Source: Bufo bufo
Taxonomy: Eukaryota; Chordata; Amphibia; Anura; Bufonidae
Direction: 5' to 3'
Assembly: GCF_905171765.1 (NCBI RefSeq)
Contig: NC_053392.1
Span: 338,179,010 to 338,243,009 of the forward strand
Length of the DNA stretch: 64,000 nt
Positions within the stretch are counted from its first letter, which is position 1; the number at the start of each line of letters is the position of its first letter. The position numbers and the translations under genes were made by a program. Shown here in pieces: positions 44,701-54,282 of the stretch. The notes beneath the pieces were generated by a model, which saw only the letters and a list, made by a program, of their open reading frames with translations, did no database searches and was not told the origin of the DNA.

Positions 44701-45502
44701 GTGACGCTATTTTTTTTATAGAATCTGGATTGCCAAGGATAGTTTCATTTAATCTCCAGTTAAAACTTTTAGCTTTCCGTGTAGGGGAGGTTACTTTAAG
44801 GAATATAGGGGCGTGATCCGAAATATGTATAGACCCAATTGTGGCCGTTTGGCAAAGTTGAAGGTGCTCTTTTGCGATAAAGAGATAGTCTATTCGGTGG
44901 TAGTTATTGTGTACATGGGAATAAAATGTATAATCCAGGGTATCGGGATAGTGGGCACGCCAAACGTCTACCAGATGGAGGTCCCAAAGTATATTTTTGA
45001 TAGCTCTTAGGGATCTTTTTGAATGGGAGGTTGTGTGCGATGATGAATCCAATTGGGGGTTGATAGCCACATTAAGGTCTCCCCCTAGCACTACTATGCC
45101 TTCCTTAAAGGAGGCAATCAAAGGAGCTATGGATGCAAGCCATTTGGCCTGTTTAGAGTTGGGGGCATAGAGGTTTACGAATGTATATATCTGGACACCT
45201 ATATTCCCCTTAACCATAATGAATCTTCCCTCTGGGTCTTGCTTGTGGTCCATATATTTAAAGGGAACCCTCCTTTTGAAACCAATACTTACTCCCCCGG
45301 ACGAGGCGGAACCTCCCCCACAATGGAACCAGAGTGGGTAATGAGAGAATTCCATATTAGGGTAATGATTGAACCTAAAGTGTGTCTCCTGGAGGAGCAG
45401 CACATCCGATCCCTCCTTACGTAAAATGGAAAAAATGTGGCTTCTTTTGGAGGGTGAATTGAATCCCTTTACGTTATACGAAGCTATGAGAATATCAGCC
45501 AT
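41708..45502 (-). CDS. L1-type ORF2: endonuclease and reverse transcriptase
   Basis: Makes and primes the cDNA copy at a nicked target. The open frame has no stop or frameshift. I place the start at the Met of 'MADILIASYNVKGFN' because the endonuclease domain begins there; an in-frame Met lies 20 codons upstream at 45562. Endonuclease (about residues 1-235): 'SYNVKGFN', 'LLQETHF', 'GGDLNVAI', 'RIDYLFI', 'SDHAPIF'. RT (about 440-730): 'KSPGPDGLPALYYK', 'LIPKEGKD', 'NYRPISLLN', 'DQVGFV', 'STDAEKAFDRINW', 'NGTRQGCPLSPLLF', catalytic 'FADDVMNM'. The C-terminal region has 'CWRCQNEIGTFLHIWWTCPP', the Cys-His motif of L1. About 1265 residues, near the usual L1 length. All catalytic motifs I can check are present. 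Confidence 0.95.
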   Translation of the reverse strand: MADILIASYNVKGFNSPSKRSHIFSILRKEGSDVLLLQETHFRFNHYPNMEFSHYPLWFHCGGGSASSGGVSIGFKRRVPFKYMDHKQDPEGRFIMVKGNIGVQIYTFVNLYAPNSKQAKWLASIAPLIASFKEGIVVLGGDLNVAINPQLDSSSHTTSHSKRSLRAIKNILWDLHLVDVWRAHYPDTLDYTFYSHVHNNYHRIDYLFIAKEHLQLCQTATIGSIHISDHAPIFLKVTSPTRKAKSFNWRLNETILGNPDSIKKIASHLQEYFTLNSSPELSPQTIWDAHKPYIRGEFISLGAHLKKARENNINTLLSKINKLESVHKLTLSEIQLQELSKARAELKTLLHNNSAKYYLSSQYKFFAHGDKASKFLMNRIKSRRSDNYIHQLSSPSGEPIFASFKTAKQFRDFYEALYNLPSPMTSSDHSSLVDAFLKSATCPTLSISQKLSLETPFSMEEISTALDQMPKGKSPGPDGLPALYYKTFKKQLLPYLLSVCNQSLKGIPLSRDMTSAHIALIPKEGKDSKLCANYRPISLLNIDLKLLAKLLANRLAVLLPLLVHMDQVGFVRNREGRDNTSRVVNALSYARHTSTPLVLLSTDAEKAFDRINWNYLSHVLRFFGLPDPYIKAVFAMYDQATARVMVNGDLSTRFRIQNGTRQGCPLSPLLFILAMEPLLSKLRADTKFEGITLGGRSHKIAAFADDVMNMTSNPKSSLPVILEHLKNYSTVSNFRINESKSTIISTGLSPLLKSSLMKDSPFNWSSPTITYLGVKLSPSIPDLFKLNYVPLKTALFSELDKLTKSVPTLSWFGRKNILSALIIPRLTYLQQVLPIPVPKSYYTSLKQRFRTFIWNGRKARLSYFFLSRSRTVGGIGLPDPELYGKAILMSRVIDWLRNTESKSWVAMEQNIMGMPSRAFCLGHQTPPQINLQPFPLIKATVDVWKWWNLSHCSTPFPSPLITTSDILGSATSGPRSTSSRTIRSSTLPISLFLDPQGLTPTNETIKTLLNPQPCDFTIIPLIKSFIHKNNINGELLRPLTWFEALIANPSSPKRPISLIYNKLRTPPLVVKPAFIRSWELETGVVLPVHSLHTLFDIPHKSSRCVRAQENGYKILSQWYITPITSARFNRPTSVDCWRCQNEIGTFLHIWWTCPPIKKGWAEIFRISNQICSSNIAISPYGALLSYFIDRSSLPPTYLFKQLLLAARLLIPKYWLQSSLPSLEQWRLKVDQIHRFEEMASWESRTHLIFLKKWAPWTKYRFIQH

Positions 45503-46237
45503 GGTCAAGGGTTGTTGTGTAAGGAAGAGTAAATGGTGTGCTAGTCCTCCAGGAGAGGGCACTTACGGTTTTCAGGAAGTCCACCCCGTCCAGGAAGGAA
45601 GCCCGGTCCTTCGGATCCTGTGTGTCCATCGAGAGGATCAGGAAAATGTATGTGAGGTACCTAGAACTGAACAAAGGGAGAGGGGAAACAATGAGAACAG
45701 AAAAAAAGAAAACAAATAAATGACGTAGAAAGTGGAATGATCCACTGGTGTAAAGCATGGGGGAAAATTGGTCAAAGACTGGTGAACAGGCCGTTCTGCA
45801 CATAAGATTGCAAATTGGAACTAAACTAACTTTAGTTCAAGCAACCATCGGCTTTTTATGTGAAGGGAGGAATGGTCAAGTCTTCCTCGAACAGTCAGAG
45901 CAAGGAGGATTAAGAGTCAGTAAGGTATTACGGATAAGGGAACATTTAAGCAGGATAAACTATTTGAAGAGAGATTTAGAGAAGGTTGATGAAAATTTAG
46001 GGGGAAAAAGGAGAGGCGTAGAAGAAAAGCATGGACTAATCAATGCAGGGATATCATTATATTGAACAGGACTAGAGCCTGGTTCCACTAGCAGTATGTT
46101 GAGCTAATAAGGCAAATAATAGCCAAGGATTCTTTATAATGAAGAGGCAAATTATCTGGATAGATCCAGGATAGTCCAGGAGAAAGAAAAGCACCGTCCC
46201 TGTATATGATGAATATACTGGACAAGGTCCTTGAAGA

Positions 46238-47301
46238 TTAATCCTGAGACAGTCTCTTGGGTGTCAGCTGCCGACTCCTCTTCCCTGTTTTATGGGCCTT
46301 AGGGGTGTGCTGAACAGTGAAAGCTTCGACCGATGGGATTTCTGGTAGGACACCTAAGTCCAGGAATAAGTCCCAATTCTCTATTGGCATAGGAGGTATT
46401 TGCAGGTGGTCATAAACAGCCTCCAGATCGGCATAATTGGTGATGTTTAAGCGACGGCCTCCATGAGAGAAGGAAATGCCAAAGGGAAAGTTCCATTTAT
46501 AAAGGATTCTGTTCGCCCTCAGCCACTCTGTCAGGGGTTTAAGAAATTTGCGCTTCCTTAGAGTTGAGGGGGCTAAATCTTGGTAAATTGATACCTGAGC
46601 CTCTCCAAAGAGGATGTCTTGTCTGTTTCTTGCAGCTTCCTGGACAGCATTCTTAACTTGGAAGTTGAGGAATCTGCAAACAATATCTCTCGGAGGTTCA
46701 TCTGGTTTGGGTCTGGGTCTTAACGCTCTGTGAGCCCTTTCCAGGACAATCTCCAAAGCATAATCTGGGCCTAGGAGAGAGGAGCAGAGACAACCACAGC
46801 TGGAATGTCGCCGGGTAGCGCAGACTCAGGGATCCCCCTTATGCGCAGGTTGTTCCTGCGACCTCTGTTTTCCTGGTCTTCCAGGGCACTCTGAAGTTGG
46901 TTCAGGTAAGAGCCGCATTTCTGTAGGGAGTTGGTTGTGGCCCTCTGGTGTTCCAGCATCTGGACCTGCTGATTCTCCAGCGTTTCCACCCTGTCCCCTA
47001 TGTGACGCATGTCATGTCGCATGGCCGCAACTTCGCTCAGCAGGGGTTCAAGGGCTTTACTCAGGGTGTTCTTAAGATAATTTCTGGTGATCGGAAGGGC
47101 CCCTCTACCTTGCGGTTCTTCATTGTCACTTGCGTCGTCGTCTGATCTGGCCTTCTGGGGCTGAACGGGCGCCATTTTAGAATCGCGGGCAACGTATGAG
47201 GCGGCCGCTTTCTTCAGAAATTTATCCATGTCGCCTCCTGCAACTTGATTTTTGCTGGTACCGGAGCTGTCCCCTGCTCTGGGGTTGCCGATTTTGACCA
47301 T
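46238..47301 (-). pseudogene. L1-type ORF1 RNA-binding protein, one frameshift
   Basis: Chaperone that coats the LINE RNA. From the ATG at 47301: a polar N-terminus (residues 1-75), a heptad-rich coiled coil around 'TLSKALEPLLSEVAAM' to 'QLQSALEDQ' (about 80-145), then the start of the RRM, 'RGRRNNLRIRGIPES'. The frame stops at 46771. Homology resumes in another frame at about 46785 ('SLLGPDYALEIVLERAHRAL') and runs to 46238 through the C-terminal domain ('RDIVCRFLNF', 'FPFGISFSHGGRRLNI'). A single-base indel between about 46775 and 46800 explains this. Total about 354 residues, normal for L1 ORF1p. Confidence 0.9.
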
Positions 47302-47416
47302 TTTCTGGCAAATTGCTACTGATGGCTAGTGCATAAAACGGACTGTGGCATGGAGCTCTGAATCAAGCGGCCATCTCGGACCGGCGCTGGCTCCGCCCCA
47401 GATCTCTCTGCTTTTT

Positions 47417-48570
47417 GATTGGAGAGAGGATCAACTGCTGTCTCGTGAATACCTGTAAAAGAAAAGAGTTGACGGTTACTTCGCATTCTGGTAAGCGGCA
47501 GAGAAGAAACCCCCTCCCCCCAACCCTTTAAAAATAAATGTCACGGTGTTTAGTATGAAGAACTCTATATGAGTGGACTATATGAAAGAATGGGGGAATA
47601 GTCAATCGCTGAGTGGACTAAGTTGGTATTAATAGTAGGTATATTGGAACTACAGTATGTTTATATGGTTTTGTTATTTAAGTCTTTGAAGTAACATATA
47701 ATACACCGTGGCCTAATCTATCCATCAATAAAGATTAAATTAATTGATGTATGTGTAGTTTTTGGAGTTTTTTGAGATTCTTGCTAGTAAAGTGTTAAAT
47801 TAATGGAGTTTATGACACCATGAATGTGGCAGCAGTTCAACAAGATGCACACGGCGATATATTAGACCGCCCTTTAATACTGAGACACAGTAAGTACATG
47901 TGTATTGAAGTGAATGGGGCTGAGCACGATACCTGGCAAAAAGCTGATTGGTCCACCAATTAGATACTGATGACCTATCCATTGGATAGGTTATCAGTAT
48001 TAAAATCTTGGAAAACCTTCTGAATTTACACCATTTATGGAATTAGTAAATCTGCCCCACTATGTGCAAAGGTCCATAAATGGCTGTTTACCCTGAAACA
48101 TTGTGCCATGATTTTATCAATAGTGATTTTCTCATCTGTATCTACGACATATGAGAAGATTATTTTAATTGGATTTCATTTTTAAGAACCTATTGGTATT
48201 ATAACTTAAATTGCCCTCATTTATCTGATATTATGGTGGTCATATGTGGCTCAAATTCTATGGACCTTCTGTGGACTACATAAGTCCAAGAGGTGAATGA
48301 ATTGGGAAAAAAACTATTATTTTATTGGAAGATCAGCATCATAAATATTTTTGCTAGCGAGATCTGCACAAATGTACCGTAAGTTACTAAAATATAATAT
48401 ATTTAGCGACTTACAATTGATCCTTATTGGTCAGTTCACTATAGATTCACATATTAAGTGGTTTTGGACAACCCCATGTTGCAAGAGAAGCTAAGACAAT
48501 CTTCTTGGAGGGTTGCAATGCTAACACACCACACAGTTATCAATTGCATAGGAAACACTCTGTAAAGGCT
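47417..48570. other. No gene; short repeats
   Basis: Contains the ~101-bp repeat copy at 47812-47905, a small palindromic block around 'GACCTATCCATTGGATAGGT' at 47971-47990, and otherwise AT-rich sequence with no domain. Confidence 0.45.
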
Positions 48571-48941
48571 TAGGCTTCATTCACATTACCGTTCAGCCTT
48601 TCTGGTCTCCTGCTCCGTTTAGGAGCAGGAGAAAGGAAAGGACGGAGAAGGCACATAACTGAGCCAAACGGAGCCTAAGGACCCCATAGACTATAATGGG
48701 GTTCGTTAGGTTTCCGCTCAGAAGATGATTTTGGAGCGGAGACAAAAGTTGTACATGCAAGACTTTTGTCTCCGCTTCAAAATCATCTTCTGAGCGGAAA
48801 CATAACGGACCCCATTATAGACTATTGAGTCCTAAGGGCTCCGTTTGGCTCAGTTATGTGCCTTCTCCGTCCTTTCCGTTCTCCTGCTCCTAAACGGAGC
48901 AGGAGAACGGAAAGGCTGAATGGTGAGGTGAACAAAGCCTA
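48571..48941. mobile_element. 371-bp palindromic MITE
   Basis: TAGGCTTCATTCACATTACC on the left is mirrored by an imperfect copy ending AACAAAGCCTA on the right. Arms of about 185 bases pair almost throughout ('GGAGCAGGAGAA', 'AACTGAGCCAAACGGAGCC', 'AGAAGATGATTTTG', 'GGAGACAAAAGT'), with the centre at about 48757. No coding region. Superfamily not certain; the style resembles Harbinger or hAT foldback MITEs. Confidence 0.85.
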
Positions 48942-49317
48942 AAAGGGGTATTTTGGTCGTTTGAAGTTATTCCCTATCCACAGGATTAGATTGTGGGGGG
49001 TCCTACCACTGGGACCCCCACCGATCACGAGAACCGAGTCCACGTACCCCTTGCAGACCCCCTGAAATGATCGGAGTGGCCAGTCACACATGCGAATATA
49101 GCACTCGACTATCTCTTGAATTCCCATAGAAATGAATAGAGTGGCTGCACGCATGCCTAACCGGCCGCTTCATTAATTTCAGGAAGGCTGCAGGGGGTAC
49201 GGAGCCCCTGTTCTCTTGATCAGTGGGGGTCCCAGCGGTAGGACCCCTGCTGTTCTAATAGTTATCTCCTATCCTGTGGATTGGGGATAACTTAAAAAAA
49301 CTGCAATACTCCTTTAA
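48939..49317. mobile_element. T2/Kolobok-like MITE
   Basis: Left end TAAAAGGGGTATTTTGG and right end CTGCAATACTCCTTTAA, inverted relatives of the TTAAAGG terminus. TTAA is exact on the right (49314-49317) and has one change on the left. The interior is foldback: 'GGGGGGTCCTACCACTGGGA' is mirrored by 'TCCCAGCGGTAGGACCCC'. Confidence 0.78.
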
Positions 49318-49900
49318 TTTTGCAGGAAAAAGACATTGTATTGTGGCCATTGTGCCTATTGTTTTCACTGCAGACATATGAGTTGTCAAAAATAGATTAA
49401 CCCTCTAAAATGTGTTTATTCTATGTGTACTATATGTACCGTATGTAATATTATTTTTTCAAAAGACCACTCTTGTCTGGAGTTGTGTACATTCAAAGCA
49501 TTCCTCTATCTACCATCTGAATGACCTGAATATATATTAATATAATTATGGATGGAAGGGCTTTACTCAATATGAAGCTGGATACTCTAGAACATGTACG
49601 GCTTATCCCGCGACAGTTGCACACATATTAGATTTTGTTGAATTATTTTTGCAAGCGCTACTTTATGGCTATGTTGGATGTTTTTCACCTGATAGGGTCA
49701 TTACTAGATGAGCGAGATGGAAGGATAACGGCTGCCGCTGGTCTCCTCCCCCTCTACTCACAATTTTCGGATGACAGTGCATCGTAAGATAGCACGTCAC
49801 CCGATACTACACCCGGGGTGTCACATCCTGATTTATTAGCCGCCGCTCTTGATTTACACATTGATTAATACGCTTGTATCAGTACTAGATGTTTTACTAT
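49318..49900. other. No gene recognised
   Basis: AT-rich unique-looking sequence with no domain, terminal repeat or tandem array. Confidence 0.4.
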
Positions 49901-50605
49901 AATAAACTGTTGTGCGTTGTGTCAGGTGATGTTTCCAATGGGATCATGTGATTACTCCCAAGGTGACCTCACGGACATGCGCAGAAACAGTTCCATGTCT
50001 CACAGGGGATCACGTGATTATCCCTGGAGTGACATCATGGAAATTCGCAGCTTCAGTTCCGGGACACCGTTTCCATGCAGTGTTATCCGCAATAGTGTAT
50101 CCGCCTGCCATTGAGCCTGCCCGATCCCATGCCGGGTCTGTTTACATCTGCACCGACACAGGTGATAGTTATATATTGTTGATTGCCACTATTATATTAT
50201 GCCACCAAATAATCACAGTACCTGGATGTTTTTAATATATGAATTTCTGTATTGATTATATTGTTCTCCAGGCACGATACCTTTCTCATATATACATGAG
50301 ATGTTTCTTTGCACTTTTTTTGTATAATTTATTAATTGTCACTTATGTATGTTAATTTGATATGACCGTATAAAAACCCACAGTTTTGTATGATGCATTG
50401 CTTGAGAAAAGTCCCAGCAAGTGGACTGAAACGTCGCAAGGGTGAATAAAGGTTCACACTTTCTTTTTCACCAACGGATGTGCTGCGGTGTCTTCATTTT
50501 TTTCCCGTATCATACACCTTGGTAAGGTGTTTCTATCGCTGGCACCCAACTATTCACCACCAGATGAGCTGCCCTGAATTTCCGTTGCTCCTATTAATAT
50601 AATTA
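49901..50605 (+). mobile_element. Short element with hammerhead-like 3' motif (copy 1)
   Basis: Homologous, in the opposite orientation, to the sequence split by the Ngaro-like element (56190-55828 and 51735-51495 read on the minus strand). Order: a GC-richer 5' part with 'TCATGTGATT' and 'GACATGCGCAG', an AT-rich middle ('TTTTTTTGTATAAT'), the hammerhead-like motif at 50398-50440, 'GTGAATAAAGG', then 'GGATGTGCTGC' and a tail 'CACCTTGGTAAGGTGTTTC' ending 'TTTCCGTTGCTCC'. No coding region. Possibly a non-autonomous Penelope relative; the class is inferred from the hammerhead-like motif only. Confidence 0.6.
50398..50440 (+). ncRNA. Hammerhead-like motif, altered core
   Basis: TTGC (50398-50401) pairs with GCAA (50436-50439) as stem I. 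TTGAGAA takes the place of CTGANGA. AGTCC pairs with GGACT as stem II, with one extra base before it. GAAA (50428-50431) is followed by the self-complementary ACGT and a C at the cleavage position. Consensus C3 and G8 are replaced by T and A, which would still pair. G8 is essential in known hammerheads, so activity is doubtful. Confidence 0.45.
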
Positions 50606-51360
50606 TACATATACTGTATGAAATAATTTACATGACAAATTACCAGGGAAACAATAGTATTTTGCATGGATTATTTCAAGGAAAAAGAACATGCTTGTAA
50701 TGTGTAATGAAAGTCAGTCAAAATACAGAGGACAGTGCCTTCCGGCTTGGGAAATATTTTGTTAAGTGCTTTTCTGAACAAACAGATTTCAGATCTTATC
50801 TCCTTTTTATGGATTTGCAAACACCTGTACAGTTAAAGAATTGTTTCAGTTACTTGGCTGTTTGCCATTAACATGCACAACCTCTATCCCCACAGGCTAC
50901 TGACCAACATGTTCAGGTAATGTAGTATTTCTTCAGATCATTTCCAGATTTGCAGATTATTTAGAAAGTACTAAATGGTTTTATAGCAGTGAAATGGTGA
51001 TGAAACTAGATGTAGCCTTTTCTTATTACTTTTCAGTGATTTTTGTTCATTAGAAAGCAGATTAAAACTAAAACGTCTCATCTTTTCAGTTGTGGTTATA
51101 AAAACTGAAAGGCAATAAGAGGCTTCCAGAGATATTACACAGATTTTCTAAAACCCTCTAAAACAAATATTCCAGCTCACCACGGGGTAGGAAACACTCT
51201 GTCTCACACTGTTTGTTTGGGAGAGCAAGAAACAAGACTTGATACAATATTTCAATATTTCCAGCATCCATCCAGATGAAAAATAAAAACAACAATGTTG
51301 ATATTATTGACTAAAGGCTATGAACATCTTCAGGCCCAATTTCTATTTCCCATCAGTTTT
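50606..51360. other. No gene recognised
   Basis: AT-rich sequence with no recognisable coding domain or terminal repeats. It may be the least repetitive stretch in the window. Confidence 0.4.
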
Positions 51361-51365
51361 TGGCA

Positions 51366-51436
51366 GTAATAATAATAATAATAATAATAATCAGTTTTTG
51401 GTAATAATAATATGTTAGTGTGTGTGTGTATGTGTA

Positions 51437-51491
<55 letters not shown>
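51366..51491. repeat. Microsatellites (TAA)n, (TG)n and (TA)n
   Basis: A TAA/TAATAA run at about 51366-51392, then a TG run and a TA run of about 60 bases ending at the start of the next element. A second TA run lies at 56385-56434. Confidence 0.9.
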
Positions 51492-51495
<4 letters not shown>

Positions 51496-51640
51496 ACGGA
51501 AGTTCAGGGCAGCACTCCTGATGGTAAGCAATTGGGTGCCAGCGATGGAAACACTTTACCAAGGTGTATGATGTATAATAAATAAATGACACCGCAGTAC
51601 ATCCGATGGTGAAGAAAAAGTGGGATCCTTTATTCACCTA

Positions 51641-51682
51641 TGCGACGTTTCAGTCCACTTACTGGGACCATTCTCTAGCAAT
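51641..51682 (-). ncRNA. Hammerhead-like motif, altered core (minus)
   Basis: On the minus strand: TTGC, then TAGAGAA in place of CTGANGA, stem II GGTCC/GGACT, GAAA, ACGT, C, then GCA. It has one change more from the consensus than the partner copy at 56286. Confidence 0.35.
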
Positions 51683-51745
51683 ACAACATTGAAAAAACTG
51701 TGTTTTTATGTGGTCATGACAAATTACCATACATGAGTGCCAATT

Positions 51746-51842
51746 AGTATTAAGGCTGATTTCAGCCTGTATTTGTGGGCAGGGCGTTAGCTCCCTATAT
51801 ATACCTGCCAATTCCTTCCCTCAGGTGGTGTGTCTCACTTGC
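51746..51842 (+). repeat. Split direct repeat A1
   Basis: Starts AGTATTAAGGCTGATTTCAG and ends TGTGTCTCACTTGC; includes CTCCCTATATATACC, a TATA-like run that could serve as a promoter. Matches A2 base for base by eye. Confidence 0.9.
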
Positions 51843-52857
51843 ATCTGTAGGAAGAGCCACACCTAGCTGCCCAGCAAGCTTCATGTCTGTTTTTTCTCTT
51901 CAGTACGATTCTCTGCACAGTGCGACATTCCTGAGAGAAGTTTTCGTTCTCAAGAGGAGCCACATCCAGCTGCCGGCACGTGCAAGCATCACGGTTGTTT
52001 CAAAAGTTTCGGTTCGCTACACGGTATAGTGCAATACTTAAACTGTTTTTCCGGTCTGTCACCAGGTAAGTACTTGTCCAATGGAGCGTGCCGTATACTT
52101 GCGGCCATGGGTCGGTCTCCCCTTCTCGCGGATGGCGTGCGGTTCACGGTGGAACGCACACGTGACCGCCGGGCCTCCACAGGCATGTTCAGCCGAGCGC
52201 CGAAGAAATGACCCTCCTGTACACGTCCACCGCTCGCTCTGCCTTCCGGAGCTCCTACGGTGGCAGGAAATGGGCAGTCGGGGGTAGCTATGTTTAGTTA
52301 GGGAAAGAGTACAAGTCTAGGTTCCCCTTGAAAGGCACACACGTCCGTCCACTCCAGGCTCGCACTTGGGGTCCTAGCAGGGTCGCAGGCACGGGGGTCC
52401 CCCTTCCCCTCCCTGCAGCGGCCATGAGCGCGCCACATGTCCATTCGGAAATATCCGCCCCAGTTTAAAAAAAAAAAAAAAAAGGGATAATTAAATCATT
52501 GCCCCAGCAGAGACGCTATATAGCAGAGGCGGCACAGGTGGGAAGCAGTGGGCATTGTTGCCGGCGTTACGCCAAGCTGCGGCAGCCCAGCTTCCAGCCT
52601 GTGTCAGGGGCAATTTTGGTGTGCGTATTTACATATATTAATCAACAGCACATGGGCCAGTAAGCTACTTGGTCCCTGCAGGTCAGAATTGTGTCTCGGC
52701 ATGGAGGCAGGGATTCACTCTGCCAGCAGGTGCCAGGGGTACAAAATTGCGCGTGGCAGGCTCCCCGTTTTCCAAACGCAGATTTGGCTGGGAAGATTCG
52801 TCAGTGGCGCGCGATCAGTTTAGTTACCACATATACTGCGTACTTAAATTATCTGTC
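51843..52857 (+). other. 5' internal region of Ngaro-like element, no ORF recognised
   Basis: Short overlapping open frames with no recognisable gag, zinc knuckle or protease motif. An A run of about 18 lies at 52469-52486. Likely leader or remnant of deleted coding sequence. Confidence 0.45.
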
Positions 52858-54096
52858 GCCTGGACCACTCAGGCCAAGATCAATGTTGTACGTCACCTGG
52901 ATCGTCCAGGCCGTGTTTAATGTTGTATGTCACCTGGATCGTCCAGGCCAACTTTAGCGTTGTATGTCACCTGGATCGTCCAGGCCGAGTTTAACGTTGT
53001 ATGTCACCTGGATCGTCCAGGCCGAGTTCAGTGTTGTATGTCACCTGGATCGTCCAGGCCAACTTTAGCGTTGTATGTCATCTGGATCGTCCAGGCTGAG
53101 TTTAACGTTGTATGTCACCTGGATCGTCCAGGCCGAGTTCAGTGTTGTATGTCACCTGGATCGTCCAGGCCAACTTTGCGTTGTATGTCACCTGGATCGT
53201 CCAGGCCGAGTTTTAATGTTGTATGTCACCTGGATCGTCCAGGCCGAGTTCAATGTTGTATGTCACCTGGATCGTCCAGGCCAACTTTAACGTTGTATGT
53301 CACCTGGATCGTCCAGGCCAACTTTAACGTTGTATGTCACCTGGATCGTCCAGGCCGAGTTCAGTGTTGTATGTCACCTGGATCGTCCAGGCCGAGTTCA
53401 GTGTTGTATGTCACCTGGATCGTCCAGGCCGAGTTCAATGTTGTATGTCACCTGGATCGTCCAGGCCGAGTTCAATGTTGTATGTCACCTGGATCGTCCA
53501 GGCCAACTTTAGCGTTGTATGTCATCTGGATCGTCCAGGCCGAGTTTAATGTTGTATGTCACCTGGATCGTCCAGGCCAACTTTTGCGTTGTATGTCACC
53601 TGGATTGTCCAGGCCGAGTTTTAATGTTGTATGTCACCTGGATCGTCCAGGCCGAGTTCAATGTTGTATGTCACCTGGATCGTCCAGGCCAACTTTAGCG
53701 TTGTATGTCACCTGGATCGTCCAGGCCAACTTTAGCGTTGTATGTCACCTGGATCGTCCAGGCCGAGTTCAGCGTTGTATGTCACCTGGATCGTCCAGGC
53801 CGAGTTCAGCGTTGTATGTCACCTGGATCGTCCAGGCCGAGTTCAGTGTTGTATGTCACCTGGATCGTCCAGGCCGAGTTCAGTGTTGTATGTCACCTGG
53901 ATCGTCCAGGCCGAGTTCAATGTTGTATGTCACCTGGATCGTCCAGGCCGAGTTCAATGTTGTATGTCACCTGGATCGTCCAGGCCAACTTTAGCGTTGT
54001 ATGTCATCTGGATCGTCCAGGCCGAGTTTAATGTTGTATGTCACCTGGATCGTCCAGGCCAACTTAACAGTGTATGTCACCTAGATCGTCCAGGTT
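52858..54096. repeat. 37-bp minisatellite, about 33 copies
   Basis: Each unit contains TTGTATGTCACCTGGATCG followed by TCCAGGCC and a variable segment of two main types, GAGTTCA(A/G)TG and AACTTTAGCG. CCTGGATCGTCCAGG is a perfect 6-bp inverted repeat around a 3-base loop, so every unit can form a small hairpin. The first and last units are degenerate; a few internal units have one-base indels. Because 37 is not a multiple of three and the unit lacks stops in some phases, long frames of repeated 'VCHLDRPGQ' and 'YVTWIVQAEF' appear; I do not count these as proteins. Confidence 0.95.
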
Positions 54097-54282
54097 CAGC
54101 TACCACTGATACCATGTCACATCATTTATCTTGCCTCTGGGTCCCGCCAGGATGAGCCAAATGCTGGGCGACAACTGGACCTTCAATTTAGCCATTGTTG
54201 TTTCCACGCCATATGTCATATTGAGTCCGCCACACCCCACTCCAGGCCATCCGGGCTCGGTTCTTAGTTAGGAGTCTCCCGG

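Larger units (their letters stand above)
41283..47399 (-). mobile_element. Full-length L1-type LINE
   Basis: A complete insertion on the minus strand. The 3' end is a poly(A) tail (T run at 41283-41299). The target duplication AGATCTCTCTGC, up to 17 bases if the following TTTTT is counted, is at 41271-41287 and 47400-47416. The 5' end is GGGGCGGAGCCAGCGCC at 47399. Layout: about 98-base 5' UTR, ORF1 (47301-46238), about 0.7 kb inter-ORF region, ORF2 (45502-41708), about 0.4 kb 3' UTR. The exact duplication, the tail and the open ORF2 suggest a recent insertion. One frameshift in ORF1 may make it non-autonomous. Confidence 0.95.

Noticed and set aside
42360..45719. Plus-strand frames within the LINE
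   Set aside because: Antisense shadows of ORF2; none has a domain.
47960..48000. Possible hammerhead: CTGATGA followed by a perfect 7-bp stem
   Set aside because: No GAAA box follows the stem and no stem I is present. The CTGATGACCTATCC block is a common part of T2-type MITEs (also near 33117).
52927..53994. 355-residue repeat protein in the 37-bp array
   Set aside because: The unit is not a multiple of three, the same array gives several overlapping frames, and it arises only because the unit lacks stops. No start context or domain supports it.
52858..54096. CRISPR-like array with 37-bp periodicity and dyads
   Set aside because: There are no unique spacers: the whole 37-bp unit repeats with two variant halves, no cas genes are present, and the surroundings are eukaryotic retroelements. 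It is a minisatellite.
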